DNA of 64,000 nucleotides from GCA-2708415 sp964353185 (GCA_964353185.1 CAYGUV010000001.1:124001-188000); one strand, 5' to 3'. Counted from the stretch's first letter, positions 8,296-16,567 are shown. The notes: generated from the letters alone by a model not told the origin. Program-made: numbers and translations.

Positions 8296-9090
8296 ATGGC
8301 AGAGTTTACACTTCCAAAAAATTCTAAAATTACTAAAGGTAAGAAATTTAAAGCGTCTGATGATGCTAAGGATGTTAAGAATTTTAAGGTTTACCGTTGG
8401 GATCCTGAAAATGATGAGAATCCTCGTATGGATGAGTATGAGGTTGATTTGTCTGATTGTGGCCCGATGGTTTTGGATGCCATCATTCACATTAAAGATG
8501 ATATTGACAGCACGCTAACTTTCCGACGCTCCTGTCGTGAAGGTATTTGTGGCTCATGTGCTATGAATATTGATGGTCGCAATGGCTTAGCTTGTTTAAC
8601 ACCGATTGCTGATATTCGAGATGGCGCTAAGATTACACCATTACCGCATATGCCTGTTGTTAAGGATCTAGTTCCGGATTTAACCCATGCTTACGCGCAA
8701 TATGAATCTATTGAACCTTGGATGAAAACAGAAACACCTGCGCCATCACGCGAAAGATTGCAGAGCCCGGAAGACGCACAAAAGTTAAATGGTGCAGATG
8801 GTAAGGGGCCTGCGGGATGTATACTATGTTTTTGTTGTACTACTTCTTGCCCATCATATTGGTGGAACCCAGAAAAATTTATGGGTCCTGCGGTTTTATT
8901 AAATGCGTGGCGTTGGATTACGGATACTCGTGATGAAGCAACGGATGAACGTTTAGATCAATTGGAAGACCCATTTAAATTGTATCGTTGTCATACGATT
9001 ATGAATTGTACAAATGCGTGTCCAAAAGATTTAAATCCTGCGCAGTCCATTGCTGAAATTAAGAAATTAATGGTCGAAAAGCATAGTTAA
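8296..9090 (+). CDS. sdhB: succinate dehydrogenase iron-sulfur subunit
   Basis: 264 residues. Three Fe-S centres can be read off: a [2Fe-2S] set (Cys80, 85, 88, 100 in SCREGICGSCA...LAC), a [4Fe-4S] set (CILCFCCTTSCP) and a [3Fe-4S] set with the last 4Fe ligand (CHTIMNCTNACPKDLNP). It wires electrons from SdhA to the quinone site in SdhC/D. The N-terminal 25 residues are lysine-rich and longer than in E. coli, as is usual in alphaproteobacteria. It lies 12 bases after the small immunity-like gene and is followed closely by an oxygenase gene. Confidence 0.97.
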   Translation: MAEFTLPKNSKITKGKKFKASDDAKDVKNFKVYRWDPENDENPRMDEYEVDLSDCGPMVLDAIIHIKDDIDSTLTFRRSCREGICGSCAMNIDGRNGLACLTPIADIRDGAKITPLPHMPVVKDLVPDLTHAYAQYESIEPWMKTETPAPSRERLQSPEDAQKLNGADGKGPAGCILCFCCTTSCPSYWWNPEKFMGPAVLLNAWRWITDTRDEATDERLDQLEDPFKLYRCHTIMNCTNACPKDLNPAQSIAEIKKLMVEKHS

Positions 9091-9098
9091 GGTTCGTG

Positions 9099-10010
9099 AT
9101 GATTCCAGAAATAGATGCCAGGGAACTAGAAAACCGTAACCCTGATACTTTGCTAAAGGTTCGTGAAGCATCTGAATCAATTGGTTTTTTAACGCTTACT
9201 AATACTGATTTTTCTCAAGAAGAAGTCATAAACGTTCTTGAAGCGTATCGAAAGTTTTTCAATAGTTCTGAAGAAAACAAACAAAGTATTAATATGTCTA
9301 AGACGGGGTCTAACCGAGGGTGGGGTGCGTCAAAGTCAGAACAAGTTAATCCAAAATCTAATCCGGATTATAAAGAGTTCTTTGATTGCGGTGTAGAAGT
9401 AGCAAAAGATGATTCTCAAGCGCATTTGTCTGTATATGCCCCTAATCAATGGCCTTTAGAGCCATACGACTTTCAAAATATTATAGAAGATTATTTCTCA
9501 AAAGCGCGCATCGTCGCGTTAGATCTTTTGCGTGGTATATCTGACGCTATTGGTGCAGATTCTAGTTTTTTTGCTGATAAGTTTGACAAGCCTATGGCTT
9601 TGTTGAGGGGGAATTTTTACCCTCAACGCCCAGAAAGTGCGACAGATCAAGATTTTGGTATTGCTCCTCATACAGATTATGGGTGCTTAACATTATTGGC
9701 AACTGATGGGCAACCTGGACTAGAGGTTCAGGGGTTAAATGGTGAATGGATTCCCGTAATGGCAAAGCCGGGAACATTTGTTGTCAATTTTGGAGAGATG
9801 CTTGAAATGTGGACGAATGGAAGAATAAAGGCTACCAATCATAGAGTTATTGGTGGACCAAACGAGCGTATATCTATTCCATTATTCTTTAACCCTAATT
9901 ACGATACAAACGTAGCAGCCCAAAATGAAAAGGCGATAAGTGCCGGTGAGTATCTTTCAAAACGATATAATGAAACGTATACGCACTTAAAATATAAGAA
10001 AAACAAATAG
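9099..10010 (+). CDS. 2-oxoglutarate/Fe(II)-dependent oxygenase, isopenicillin N synthase-like
   Basis: 303 residues. The N-terminal DIOX_N-type region (IPEIDARELE...SIGFLTLTN) is followed by the double-stranded beta-helix core. The iron ligands are visible as H-x-D in APHTDYGCLTLL and a distal histidine in ATNHRV, followed by the R-x-S co-substrate motif RISIPLFF. Such enzymes usually oxidise a small molecule using 2-oxoglutarate and O2, releasing succinate and CO2; the substrate is unknown. I chose the ATG at 9099 because AAGG at 9089-9092 is six bases away, while an in-frame GTG at 9096 is only three bases from it. It starts eight bases after sdhB on the same strand and is probably part of that transcript. 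Confidence 0.88.
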   Translation: MIPEIDARELENRNPDTLLKVREASESIGFLTLTNTDFSQEEVINVLEAYRKFFNSSEENKQSINMSKTGSNRGWGASKSEQVNPKSNPDYKEFFDCGVEVAKDDSQAHLSVYAPNQWPLEPYDFQNIIEDYFSKARIVALDLLRGISDAIGADSSFFADKFDKPMALLRGNFYPQRPESATDQDFGIAPHTDYGCLTLLATDGQPGLEVQGLNGEWIPVMAKPGTFVVNFGEMLEMWTNGRIKATNHRVIGGPNERISIPLFFNPNYDTNVAAQNEKAISAGEYLSKRYNETYTHLKYKKNK

Positions 10011-10021
10011 AGCCTCTAGCT

Positions 10022-11176
10022 TTAAGCTGCTTGTTTATCGCCATAGCGATCTTGATAGTCTTGAATTAAAAATTCCCTCCCTGATTTTATTTTGAAGTTT
10101 CCATCGTAACAAATTATATCAGCGGTGGCGTAAGTTTCTGACCATATGGCAGGAAGGTAAGAGCCTGTTCCGACAATATCTATGGGTGCTTTTGCTTTTG
10201 CCATGATTTTACATTTTTCTGTGTTAAATCCAGAAGAGGCAACGATCTTTACTTTATTAAAGCCTGCATCATCTAATTTTTCTCGCATGTACCAAATTGC
10301 AGCGGCAGAAACACCTGTCCCTATTAAATGTTTGAGGTCTTTTTCAGAGCAGTAGCCCCGGAAAGCTTCGAGCGCGTTACGTTGTAGAACGGCGTAGGAT
10401 TCTTGGGGGTCTAACCCTTCAATATATCGGCCCCCATGTGTATCCAAGCGTATTGAAACAGCTCCTTCATCTGAAAGGTTTTTAAAATGTTCGCATATCT
10501 GAAGGGCATCTGTTATTTCTTTGCCAAAATAATCTACGAGAACAGTAAGATTGCTGTTTGGGTTATGCTTTCGAAAGGCAATTGTTGCATCAAGTGTTGT
10601 GTCATAGGCACCAATGAAGGCATGTGGTGTTGTCCCTAATCCAGATTGATTTTCAAAGAAATGTGCGGTTGCGTCTGTTGCATTTCCTATAAAACCTTTG
10701 GCATCTAGTTTTTGGGCTGCTTTGCTTCCGACACTTGCGGCATAAGCCATCATTTCGGCCATTTCCATACCCGCACAATGGCGGGCATCCATTGCTAAAA
10801 AAGCGCTATCAGGTAGGGCGAGGCTCATTTCTTTTGCGTTAAAGGCAGCAACACTCGGGGCGCCAATTAGCTGTAATAGATGTGTTTCCAACTCAACAAG
10901 GTTGTCCATGCGACCTGTGATGTACAACATGGGGTCTCCAGCGCCGACTAATTCGCCTTCTTTATAATTTCTCTTAATATCAATTTTAAAATTTTGTGTT
11001 TTAGCGACATTTTCTAACCAGTTGGTCGCTAAAGTTGTCGCCATTAAAGTAGGGCGACGAACAAATACACCGTAGGTAACAAGAGGTGGGGTTTCTAGTG
11101 ATTTTCGCGTATTTGTAAAATATTTATCTGTCCAGGCGGATATATATTCTTTAGTTGTTTTGTTGTTTTGTATCAT
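10022..11176 (-). CDS. nicotinate phosphoribosyltransferase-family enzyme
   Basis: 384 residues. The sequence follows the NAPRTase/quinolinate PRTase fold: an N-terminal alpha/beta region (YFTNTRKSLETPPLVTYGVFVRR), then a TIM-like barrel. Visible motifs include DARHCAGMEMAEMMAYA, the TPHAFIGAYDTT segment typical of nicotinate phosphoribosyltransferases, SIRLDTHGG, ASSGFNTEK and DIVGTGSYLP. The reaction would be nicotinate + PRPP (+ATP) to nicotinate mononucleotide, the NAD salvage step; nadK elsewhere in this window acts later in the same pathway. It follows msrA by nine bases and an AAAGGA lies in the end of msrA, so they are probably co-transcribed. It could act on a related base. Confidence 0.85.
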   Translation of the reverse strand: MIQNNKTTKEYISAWTDKYFTNTRKSLETPPLVTYGVFVRRPTLMATTLATNWLENVAKTQNFKIDIKRNYKEGELVGAGDPMLYITGRMDNLVELETHLLQLIGAPSVAAFNAKEMSLALPDSAFLAMDARHCAGMEMAEMMAYAASVGSKAAQKLDAKGFIGNATDATAHFFENQSGLGTTPHAFIGAYDTTLDATIAFRKHNPNSNLTVLVDYFGKEITDALQICEHFKNLSDEGAVSIRLDTHGGRYIEGLDPQESYAVLQRNALEAFRGYCSEKDLKHLIGTGVSAAAIWYMREKLDDAGFNKVKIVASSGFNTEKCKIMAKAKAPIDIVGTGSYLPAIWSETYATADIICYDGNFKIKSGREFLIQDYQDRYGDKQAA

Positions 11177-11185
11177 AGAAAAAAT

Positions 11186-11809
11186 TCATCTTTTTTCCTT
11201 TAATAACACTCGAATATGCGGCCGTCCATTAGCTTTTTCGTATTTCTCATAATATTGCTGATGATAATCCTCTGCAGGCCAAAATTTTTGTAGGGGTTCT
11301 AAAGTGGTTACGATTGGATCATTCCAAACTTTATCCGCCTCCGCAGAGGCAATAGCTAGAGAGGCAACCTTTTTTTGCTCATCATCATGGTAGAAGATTG
11401 CGGAACGATATTGTGTACCTACGTCTACTCCCTGTCTATTTAATTGGGTTGGATCGTGGGATTTACGCAAGAAATAATCTGTCAATTCACGATATGTAAT
11501 GATATCAGGGTCATAATATATATCTGTCACTTCAGCGTGACCAGTTTTCCCTGTTGTGATATCATTGTAGGTTGGGTTTTCGAGTTCGCCGCCAGAATAC
11601 CCAGATATTGTGTAAACAACGCCTTTTAACGCCCTGAATTCGCTTTCTAAGCACCAAAAGCATCCGCCGGCAAATGTTGCGATAGGATAATTATCTGGTT
11701 TTTCTAATTTAATAGTATCGGCCACTTCCATTCCTTTTGTTAGAGGAGGGTAAATAACTAAGGCACTTAGGCCTAAAAATAACACAGCAATAAAAATAAG
11801 ATATTTCAT
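11186..11809 (-). CDS. msrA: peptide methionine-S-sulfoxide reductase, membrane-anchored or exported
   Basis: 207 residues. The MsrA signature GGCFWCLE holds the catalytic cysteine (Cys50) and Cys53; SGYSGG, GHAEV and FWPAEDYHQQYY complete the family pattern. It repairs oxidised methionine (S-epimer). Unlike cytosolic MsrA, it begins with a hydrophobic segment (residues 3-21, LIFIAVLFLGLSALVIY), so the enzyme probably works in the periplasm or tethered to the inner membrane. No MsrB domain is fused. It is divergent from the MFS gene and upstream of the phosphoribosyltransferase gene. Confidence 0.95.
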   Translation of the reverse strand: MKYLIFIAVLFLGLSALVIYPPLTKGMEVADTIKLEKPDNYPIATFAGGCFWCLESEFRALKGVVYTISGYSGGELENPTYNDITTGKTGHAEVTDIYYDPDIITYRELTDYFLRKSHDPTQLNRQGVDVGTQYRSAIFYHDDEQKKVASLAIASAEADKVWNDPIVTTLEPLQKFWPAEDYHQQYYEKYEKANGRPHIRVLLKEKR

Positions 11810-11865
11810 ATATTCTTATTCGTAAAAATTACGCTATAGTTACGTTTAATTAGAAAAAGTTTATT

Positions 11866-13152
11866 ATGACGAATTCATTACAAGTAAATAAAAAATCGAT
11901 TGCTGCATGGTGTTTTTACGATTGGGCCAATACAGCGTTTAGTACGGTGATTATTACGTTTATCTTTGGTGTCTATTTTTCTCGAGAGATTGCAGTTGAC
12001 GAAACGACGGGTGGTTCGCAATGGAGTTTGGCTATTGCTTTGTCTGGGTTGATTATTGCTGTGATGGCACCTTTACTTGGAGCGATGGCAGATCATGGTG
12101 TGTCCAAAAAAAAGGGAGTTTTCTTTTTTTCTATGGTTTGTATAGTGGCGTCTTCCATGCTGTGGTTTGCGGTGCCTGATTACAGTGAAGGTAAGATCTT
12201 GTTCGTCTTAGTGATGGTTATCATCGCTAATATAGGACTTGAGCTAGGGCAAGTTTTTTACAATGCTCTTTTGCCTGAGATTGCACCCTATAAAATGACA
12301 GGGCGTTTGTCTGGTTGGGCATGGGGGCTTGGATATATTGGTGGGCTTACTGCACTTGGTATATTGTTACTTTTTTTTATAGGTCTGGGAGATATAAAAC
12401 CCATTATTTCTTTACCATCAGATGATTTCCAAAACATTCGTATTGCAGGGCCGTTTATTGGAGCTTGGTTTTTTATATTCATGCTTCCATTTTTATTATT
12501 TACTAAAGAAGTAAAACGCACATCTATAGGTGCAAAAAATGCAATGAAGGCGGGACTGAAAGATTTGGTTTCAAATTTTAAGAAGCTAAAAAAATATAGA
12601 AATATCGTTCGTTTTTTGATTGCGAGTGCAATTTATCGTGACGGGTTGGTGACTTTATTTGCCGTCGGCGGCATTTTTGCTGCGGATCAATTTGGTATGA
12701 GTTTTACTCAAATTCTTATTTTTGCGATTGGCCTAAACGTTACTGCAGGTATCGGCGCGATTGGGTTTTCATTTATGGACGATTATATTGGGTCTAAACA
12801 AACCATTATAGTATCTATATTAGGACTCATTTTCCTTGGGAGCGCTATATTTTTTATTGAAGATAAAATGAGCTTTATCTATTTATCGTTAGGCCTTGGT
12901 ATTTTTATAGGACCTGTTCAAGCAGCAAGCCGAACGATGATTACAAAAATATGTCATAAGGATATAATTGCTCAAAGTTATGGATTTTATGCGTTAACAG
13001 GCAAGTCAATTTCTTTTCTTGGACCATTATTTTATGGTCTTTCTACTCATATATTTGAAACGCAGTTGGCTGGTATGGCATCTATTATAATTTTTTGGAT
13101 TATTGGATTGTTGATTTTGGTTGGGGTAAAAGAAATAGTGGAAACAACATGA
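11866..13152 (+). CDS. MFS transporter of the UMF1/Atg22-like group
   Basis: 428 residues with about twelve membrane helices. The N-terminus AAWCFYDWANTAFSTVIITFIFGVYF is the hallmark of the UMF1 (Atg22-like) group, in which YDWANSAF is nearly invariant. A cytoplasmic loop near the centre (KEVKRTSIGAKNAMKAGLKD) separates two six-helix halves. Substrates are uncertain; eukaryotic relatives export amino acids from vacuoles. The gene's TGA overlaps the ampD ATG (ATGA), so the two are translationally coupled. Export or import of a cell-wall turnover product is conceivable but purely contextual. Confidence 0.9.
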   Translation: MTNSLQVNKKSIAAWCFYDWANTAFSTVIITFIFGVYFSREIAVDETTGGSQWSLAIALSGLIIAVMAPLLGAMADHGVSKKKGVFFFSMVCIVASSMLWFAVPDYSEGKILFVLVMVIIANIGLELGQVFYNALLPEIAPYKMTGRLSGWAWGLGYIGGLTALGILLLFFIGLGDIKPIISLPSDDFQNIRIAGPFIGAWFFIFMLPFLLFTKEVKRTSIGAKNAMKAGLKDLVSNFKKLKKYRNIVRFLIASAIYRDGLVTLFAVGGIFAADQFGMSFTQILIFAIGLNVTAGIGAIGFSFMDDYIGSKQTIIVSILGLIFLGSAIFFIEDKMSFIYLSLGLGIFIGPVQAASRTMITKICHKDIIAQSYGFYALTGKSISFLGPLFYGLSTHIFETQLAGMASIIIFWIIGLLILVGVKEIVETT

Positions 13153-13835
13153 TAGAAATGAAATCGCCAAATTTTAATAAGCGTGCAGTGACGCCATTAA
13201 AGTACATTATTTTACATTATACGGGGATGAAGGATGCTGATTCAGCTTTAAAGCGTCTTTGTGATATTGATTCACAAGTTAGTGCACATTATACAGTTGA
13301 TGAGCAGGGAGAGATTTATCATCATGTTGACGAGAGTATGAGGGCTTGGCACGCAGGCAAAGGATATTGGAACGGTGATTTTGATATTAACAGTTTATCA
13401 ATAGGAATTGAAATTGTTAACCTTGGTCATCAACATGGTTATAAAAAATTCACAGATCGTCAAATTCAGGCACTTATAGCTTTATGTTGTGATATTCAAA
13501 AACGCCACGATATTAAAGCAGTTTTAGCGCATTCTGATATTGCTCCTGATCGAAAAGAAGATCCAGGAGAATTGTTTCCTTGGCAAAAATTAGCAAAAGA
13601 AAACGTTGGTGTATGGCCGCTTGTTTCAGACGAAGACTTTGTTAAATCAGCAGGTATTGATGTCATTCGAGGGTTGCAAGATTTTGGTTATAAGGCGCGA
13701 GAATCTGAAAAAATGATCATAGCGTTTCAAAGACATTTTGAGCCGGAAGCTTTTATAGAGAACACTGTTGGTGTCGTGTCGTCTATAACGAAGGCAAGGC
13801 TATACGCTTTGCTAGCAAGGCATTTGATTTTGTAA
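13149..13835 (+). CDS. ampD: N-acetylmuramoyl-L-alanine amidase, AmpD type
   Basis: 228 residues. The amidase_2 fold carries zinc-ligand histidines in ILHYTGM (His23) and VLAHSDIAPDRKEDPG, with the catalytic Glu/Lys region IGIEIVN and KEDPG. A C-terminal peptidoglycan-binding-like helical domain follows (about residues 165-226, IDVIRGLQDFGY...IIAFQRHF). AmpD enzymes cleave the amide bond of anhydro-muropeptides during wall recycling. No signal peptide is seen, which fits a cytosolic recycling role. The start is set at the ATG overlapping the previous TGA; upstream in-frame codons would extend into the transporter gene. The stop overlaps the rnpB promoter. Confidence 0.93.
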   Translation: MIEMKSPNFNKRAVTPLKYIILHYTGMKDADSALKRLCDIDSQVSAHYTVDEQGEIYHHVDESMRAWHAGKGYWNGDFDINSLSIGIEIVNLGHQHGYKKFTDRQIQALIALCCDIQKRHDIKAVLAHSDIAPDRKEDPGELFPWQKLAKENVGVWPLVSDEDFVKSAGIDVIRGLQDFGYKARESEKMIIAFQRHFEPEAFIENTVGVVSSITKARLYALLARHLIL

Positions 13836-13852
13836 TTTTTTTCAGATATAAC
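13824..13852 (+). promoter_or_regulatory. promoter of the RNase P RNA gene
   Basis: A TTGATT -35 box at 13824-13829 and a TATAAC -10 box at 13847-13852 are separated by 17 bases. The predicted start, about seven bases downstream at 13859-13860, coincides with the first base of helix P1 of the RNA, which supports both calls. The box overlaps the ampD stop codon. Confidence 0.7.
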
Positions 13853-13858
13853 CTCAAA

Positions 13859-14205
13859 AATGGAATATCGGGTAACCGCGCATTTTATGTGAGGAAAGTC
13901 CGGGCTTTAGGAAAATACGACGCCGGGTAACGCCCGGGTGGGGTAACCCAACGGAAAGTGCAACAGAGAGCAGGTTTCTTTTAAATTTATTTGAAAGTAA
14001 AAGTGAAAGGGTGCGGTAAGAGCGCACCGCGTTTTTGGTAACAAAAACGGCATGGTAAACCCCGTCGGAAGCAAGACCAAATAGGAATGGCATATGGAGT
14101 ATTTTCCCTCCGTCATTCGGGTAGGTCGCATGAGTGCTTTGGTAACAAAGTGCCTAGATGAATGGTTACCGATTACAGAACCCGGCTTATAGATAATCCA
14201 TATTA
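13859..14205 (+). ncRNA. rnpB: RNase P RNA (bacterial type A)
   Basis: This is the catalytic RNA that trims tRNA 5' ends. Universal core segments are present in order: GAGGAAAGTCCGGGCT (P3/P4 side), AGAGCA, the GGAAGCAAGACCAAATAGG block (CR II-III), GGGTAGGTCGC, TAGATGAATGGTTACCG and ACAGAACCCGGCTTATAG (P4 3' side and CR V). Helix P1 can be formed between 13860-13869 and 14192-14201 with one mismatch. The hairpin GTTTTTGGTAACAAAAAC and a similar GGTAACAAAG element are visible. It lies between ampD and the dcw cluster. The ends are set from P1 pairing and are accurate to a few bases. Confidence 0.96.
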
Positions 14206-14212
14206 AAATTAA

Positions 14213-14247
14213 AACGCTCCGCAAGGCTTGAAACCCTGCGGAGCGTT
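14213..14247 (+). terminator. terminator after rnpB
   Basis: A 14-bp stem with a single A-C mismatch (AACGCTCCGCA pairing with TGCGGAGCGTT, extended by GG/CC) closes a seven-base loop. It directly follows the RNA 3' end; only a short T-rich tract follows. Confidence 0.85.
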
Positions 14248-14278
14248 ATTTCTCCCCATTCAAGAAATTCTTTTATAT

Positions 14279-14374
14279 TTAAATCACGGATGATTTAAAA
14301 GCCGTGTAAGCAATTGTACCAATATACAATCCACCATTAACGGATAACGTCATTATTAAAAATGTTGTAAGCAT
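14279..14374 (-). CDS. 31-residue putative membrane microprotein
   Basis: The reading frame MLTTFLIMTLSV...AYTAFKSSVI contains one hydrophobic stretch that could span the membrane (about residues 2-23), with a short polar C-terminus. A ribosome-binding site (AAGGGG) lies about ten bases before the ATG, and a near-consensus promoter reads into it 40-75 bases upstream. No family is recognised. The frame is too short to score on codon use, but promoter, ribosome-binding site and hydrophobicity agree. The transcript could instead be a non-coding RNA. It lies in the otherwise empty stretch between the rnpB terminator and mraZ. Confidence 0.55.
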   Translation of the reverse strand: MLTTFLIMTLSVNGGLYIGTIAYTAFKSSVI

Positions 14375-14411
14375 GATAATTTTTCCCCTTTATCGTCCCA
14401 CAGTTCTATTT

Positions 14412-14449
14412 GATATGTGTTTTATACATATCTGTTTTCATAATGTCAA
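14412..14449 (-). promoter_or_regulatory. near-consensus sigma-70 promoter with overlapping inverted repeat
   Basis: Reading leftward, a perfect TTGACA (14444-14449) is followed after exactly 17 bases by TATAAA (14421-14426). An inverted repeat, GATATGT-N7-ACATATC (14412-14432), covers the -10 box and the predicted start and could be an operator. It points at the 31-codon ORF. The remaining bases 14450-14595 are AT-rich and hold nothing else I can support. Confidence 0.75.
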
Positions 14450-14595
14450 CAAGTTTTTAATAAAATCAATAGCTTAGATATTTTTATCACTTGGAGTGAC
14501 AAAATTAACTTTATGGTAAATAAAACCATATTTTTTATTTTCATGTGAATGAAACGTCTCTGTTGAGCAGAGTCTAATTGATTTTTCTCTTAAAA

Positions 14596-14635
14596 CCATG
14601 TTATTCCATAGATATCCATGAAATTCCATGGAAAT
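14596..14635 (+). promoter_or_regulatory. candidate MraZ operator: four 10-bp direct repeats
   Basis: CCAT recurs at 14596, 14606, 14616 and 14626, exactly ten bases apart (ATGG on the other strand). MraZ of E. coli binds tandem TGGG-type boxes with 10-bp period in front of its own gene, so this array, 31 bases before the mraZ ATG, is very probably the autoregulatory site. The box here is TGG with less conserved flanks. The core promoter of the cluster was not identified with confidence. Confidence 0.75.
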
Positions 14636-14665
14636 ATCATTTATATAAAAGGCAGCATCTTTTCT

Positions 14666-15130
14666 ATGGCTTTGTTTTTATCGTCACATGTAAATAAGTT
14701 AGACAAAAAAGGCAGAATATCTGTGCCTTCGTCTTTTCGTACGGAGTTGGCCCAAGAGCCTTTCCAAGGTGTCGTATTATTTAAATCTAACACGCACCAA
14801 TGTTTAGAAGGTTTTACGTGGTCTTACATGAACGAAATTAGCAGTCGTCTAGATGACTTTAATTTATTCTCTTCTGAGCAAGATGACTTGGCGACATCTA
14901 TTTTTGGAAATGCTGTTCAACTTTCTGTTGATGGAGATGGTCGAATTATTTTGCCAGCGGATTTAATTGATTTTGCTGCTTTAAAAGAAATGGCGTCTTT
15001 TGTTGGTTTGGGAACAAAATTTCAAATATGGTGTCCAGAAAGATTTGAGGCGCGTCAGCAACAGGCGCGTCAAGCCGTCCAAGAAAATTCCCTTACAATT
15101 CCAAATACGTCAGGAGGAAAAAATGAGTGA
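14666..15130 (+). CDS. mraZ: transcriptional regulator MraZ
   Basis: 154 residues. Two SpoVT/AbrB-like halves are visible: the N-terminal SSHVNKLDKKGRISVPSSFR and the C-terminal AVQLSVDGDGRIILPADL. Oligomeric MraZ binds tandem repeats before its gene and regulates the division/cell-wall cluster. I chose the ATG at 14666, because family members start only a few residues before the FLSxHVNKLDKKGR motif. An in-frame ATG at 14618 would add 16 residues and begin inside the operator repeats. The end overlaps rsmH by eight bases. Confidence 0.93.
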   Translation: MALFLSSHVNKLDKKGRISVPSSFRTELAQEPFQGVVLFKSNTHQCLEGFTWSYMNEISSRLDDFNLFSSEQDDLATSIFGNAVQLSVDGDGRIILPADLIDFAALKEMASFVGLGTKFQIWCPERFEARQQQARQAVQENSLTIPNTSGGKNE

Positions 15131-16076
15131 TCATTATCCTGTGATGTTGAATGAAGTTCTGGAAGCTGTTGACCCTCAAGACGGGGATGTAATTGTTGAT
15201 GGAACTTTTGGGGCTGGCGGCTATACGACAGCGTTTTTGGAACGTGCAAATTGTACCGTCATAGCAATAGATCAAGATCCTACGGCTTTAAAGACAGCAG
15301 AAGCCCTAAAAAATAAATATGGTGAAAGGTTTGTTTTTGCCCGTGGTCGTTTTGGGGACGCTGTTGAATTAGTTAGGCAAAAAGGCTTTAAGGTAATTGA
15401 TGGTTTTGTTTTAGACGTTGGTGTGTCTTCAATGCAGATTGATCAGGCAGAGCGTGGATTTTCTTTTCAAAAAAATGGTCCACTTGATATGAGAATGGAT
15501 ACTCAAGATAATCCTGTAACAGCGCAAAAGCTAGTAATGGAATTGCCTGAGGAAGAGTTAGCAAATATTATTTATCAGTATGGTGGTGAGCGTAAATCTC
15601 GCCACATTGCACATAGAATTTGTTTGGTTAGGCAAGAAAAAGAAATTAAAACTACACAAGAGCTTAGTGAAATAGTTAATTCGGTTATTCACAGGGCACC
15701 CAAAGATAAGATAAATCCTGCTACGCGCACTTTTCAAGCATTAAGAATTGCGGTTAACAATGAGTTGGGAGAGTTACGAAAAGGATTGGATAGCGCTGAG
15801 CAGCTTCTGGATAATAATGGGCGTATTGTGGTTGTATCTTTTCACTCTTTAGAAGATAGCATAGTAAAAAATTTCTTTGATGAAAAGTCTGGGCGTCAGG
15901 TTAATCAATCAAGACATTTACCTTCAGCATCATTATCAAGCCAAGATTTACCAACTTTTAGAGTATTAAAGCGCAAGGCAGTGGAAGCAACGAAGGAGGA
16001 AGTTCTGCTTAATCCAAGGTCACGGTCTGCAAAGATGCGTAAAGCTATCCGCATAAACCAAGTGGAGGCGGCGTAG
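15123..16076 (+). CDS. rsmH: 16S rRNA (cytosine(1402)-N4)-methyltransferase
   Basis: 317 residues. It methylates N4 of C1402 in the 16S rRNA P-site region using S-adenosylmethionine. Evidence: the N-terminal HYPVMLNEVLEAV, the SAM-binding VDGTFGAGGYT and AIDQDP motifs, DVGVSSMQID, GPLDMRMD, and the C-terminal VSFHSLEDSIVKNFF and PRSRSAKMR. A strong AGGAGG at 15112-15117, five bases from the ATG at 15123, fixes the start inside the end of mraZ. Longer in-frame extensions upstream are out of register with the family. Confidence 0.97.
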   Translation: MSDHYPVMLNEVLEAVDPQDGDVIVDGTFGAGGYTTAFLERANCTVIAIDQDPTALKTAEALKNKYGERFVFARGRFGDAVELVRQKGFKVIDGFVLDVGVSSMQIDQAERGFSFQKNGPLDMRMDTQDNPVTAQKLVMELPEEELANIIYQYGGERKSRHIAHRICLVRQEKEIKTTQELSEIVNSVIHRAPKDKINPATRTFQALRIAVNNELGELRKGLDSAEQLLDNNGRIVVVSFHSLEDSIVKNFFDEKSGRQVNQSRHLPSASLSSQDLPTFRVLKRKAVEATKEEVLLNPRSRSAKMRKAIRINQVEAA

Positions 16077-16567
16077 TGATTAGAATAGCACATATTATTT
16101 TAGGAGTTATGGCGATCTGGACAGCAGTTTTGTTATTCTGGACGAGCCAATCTGTGCAAAAAGCTGAATATGAATTACAACGTTTAAAGCAAGTTAGCTA
16201 TAGCGAGCATGAGATGGTTCGTGTCTTGTCTTCTGAGTGGGATTATTTAAATCGTCCTGAAAGATTAGAGAAGTTAGCGCAAGAGTATTTATCCATTAAA
16301 CGTATTAAATCTGATGAAGATAACTTTATGACGTCTGCTGAGTTAATTAACAATGTAGATAAATTGAATGTAGAAAAAAATATTTTAGCGCCTAAAAAAA
16401 ATCCTGCCGAACCGACTGCTAAATTGGTTTCAACAAAAAATAATTCTACTGTTTTAGAGGAAAATAAAGTTTTAGAGAATAATAAAAAAAATAAAGACAT
16501 CATTAGTAAAGTAGAACAAGAAAATTTTACAAATATGATCAATGATTTAACGGAAAGTGGCCGTTAA
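16076..16567 (+). CDS. ftsL: cell division protein FtsL
   Basis: 163 residues from a GTG that overlaps the rsmH stop by one base, with GGAGG upstream. A short cytoplasmic tip is followed by one membrane helix (about residues 4-24) and then a coiled-coil region (SVQKAEYELQRLKQVSYSEHEMVRVL) with the WDYLNRPERLEKLA motif typical of FtsL. It forms the FtsQLB complex that activates FtsW/FtsI. The C-terminal half, rich in lysine and asparagine (from about residue 100), is an extra low-complexity tail compared with the usual 100-120-residue proteins. FtsB is not in this window. Confidence 0.88.
   Translation: MIRIAHIILGVMAIWTAVLLFWTSQSVQKAEYELQRLKQVSYSEHEMVRVLSSEWDYLNRPERLEKLAQEYLSIKRIKSDEDNFMTSAELINNVDKLNVEKNILAPKKNPAEPTAKLVSTKNNSTVLEENKVLENNKKNKDIISKVEQENFTNMINDLTESGR

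Noticed and set aside
14618..14665. Longer N-terminus for MraZ
   Set aside because: It would place the start codon within the operator repeats and add residues absent from the family.
15000..15122. Extended N-terminus for RsmH
   Set aside because: The AGGAGG at 15112-15117 and the family start both point to 15123.
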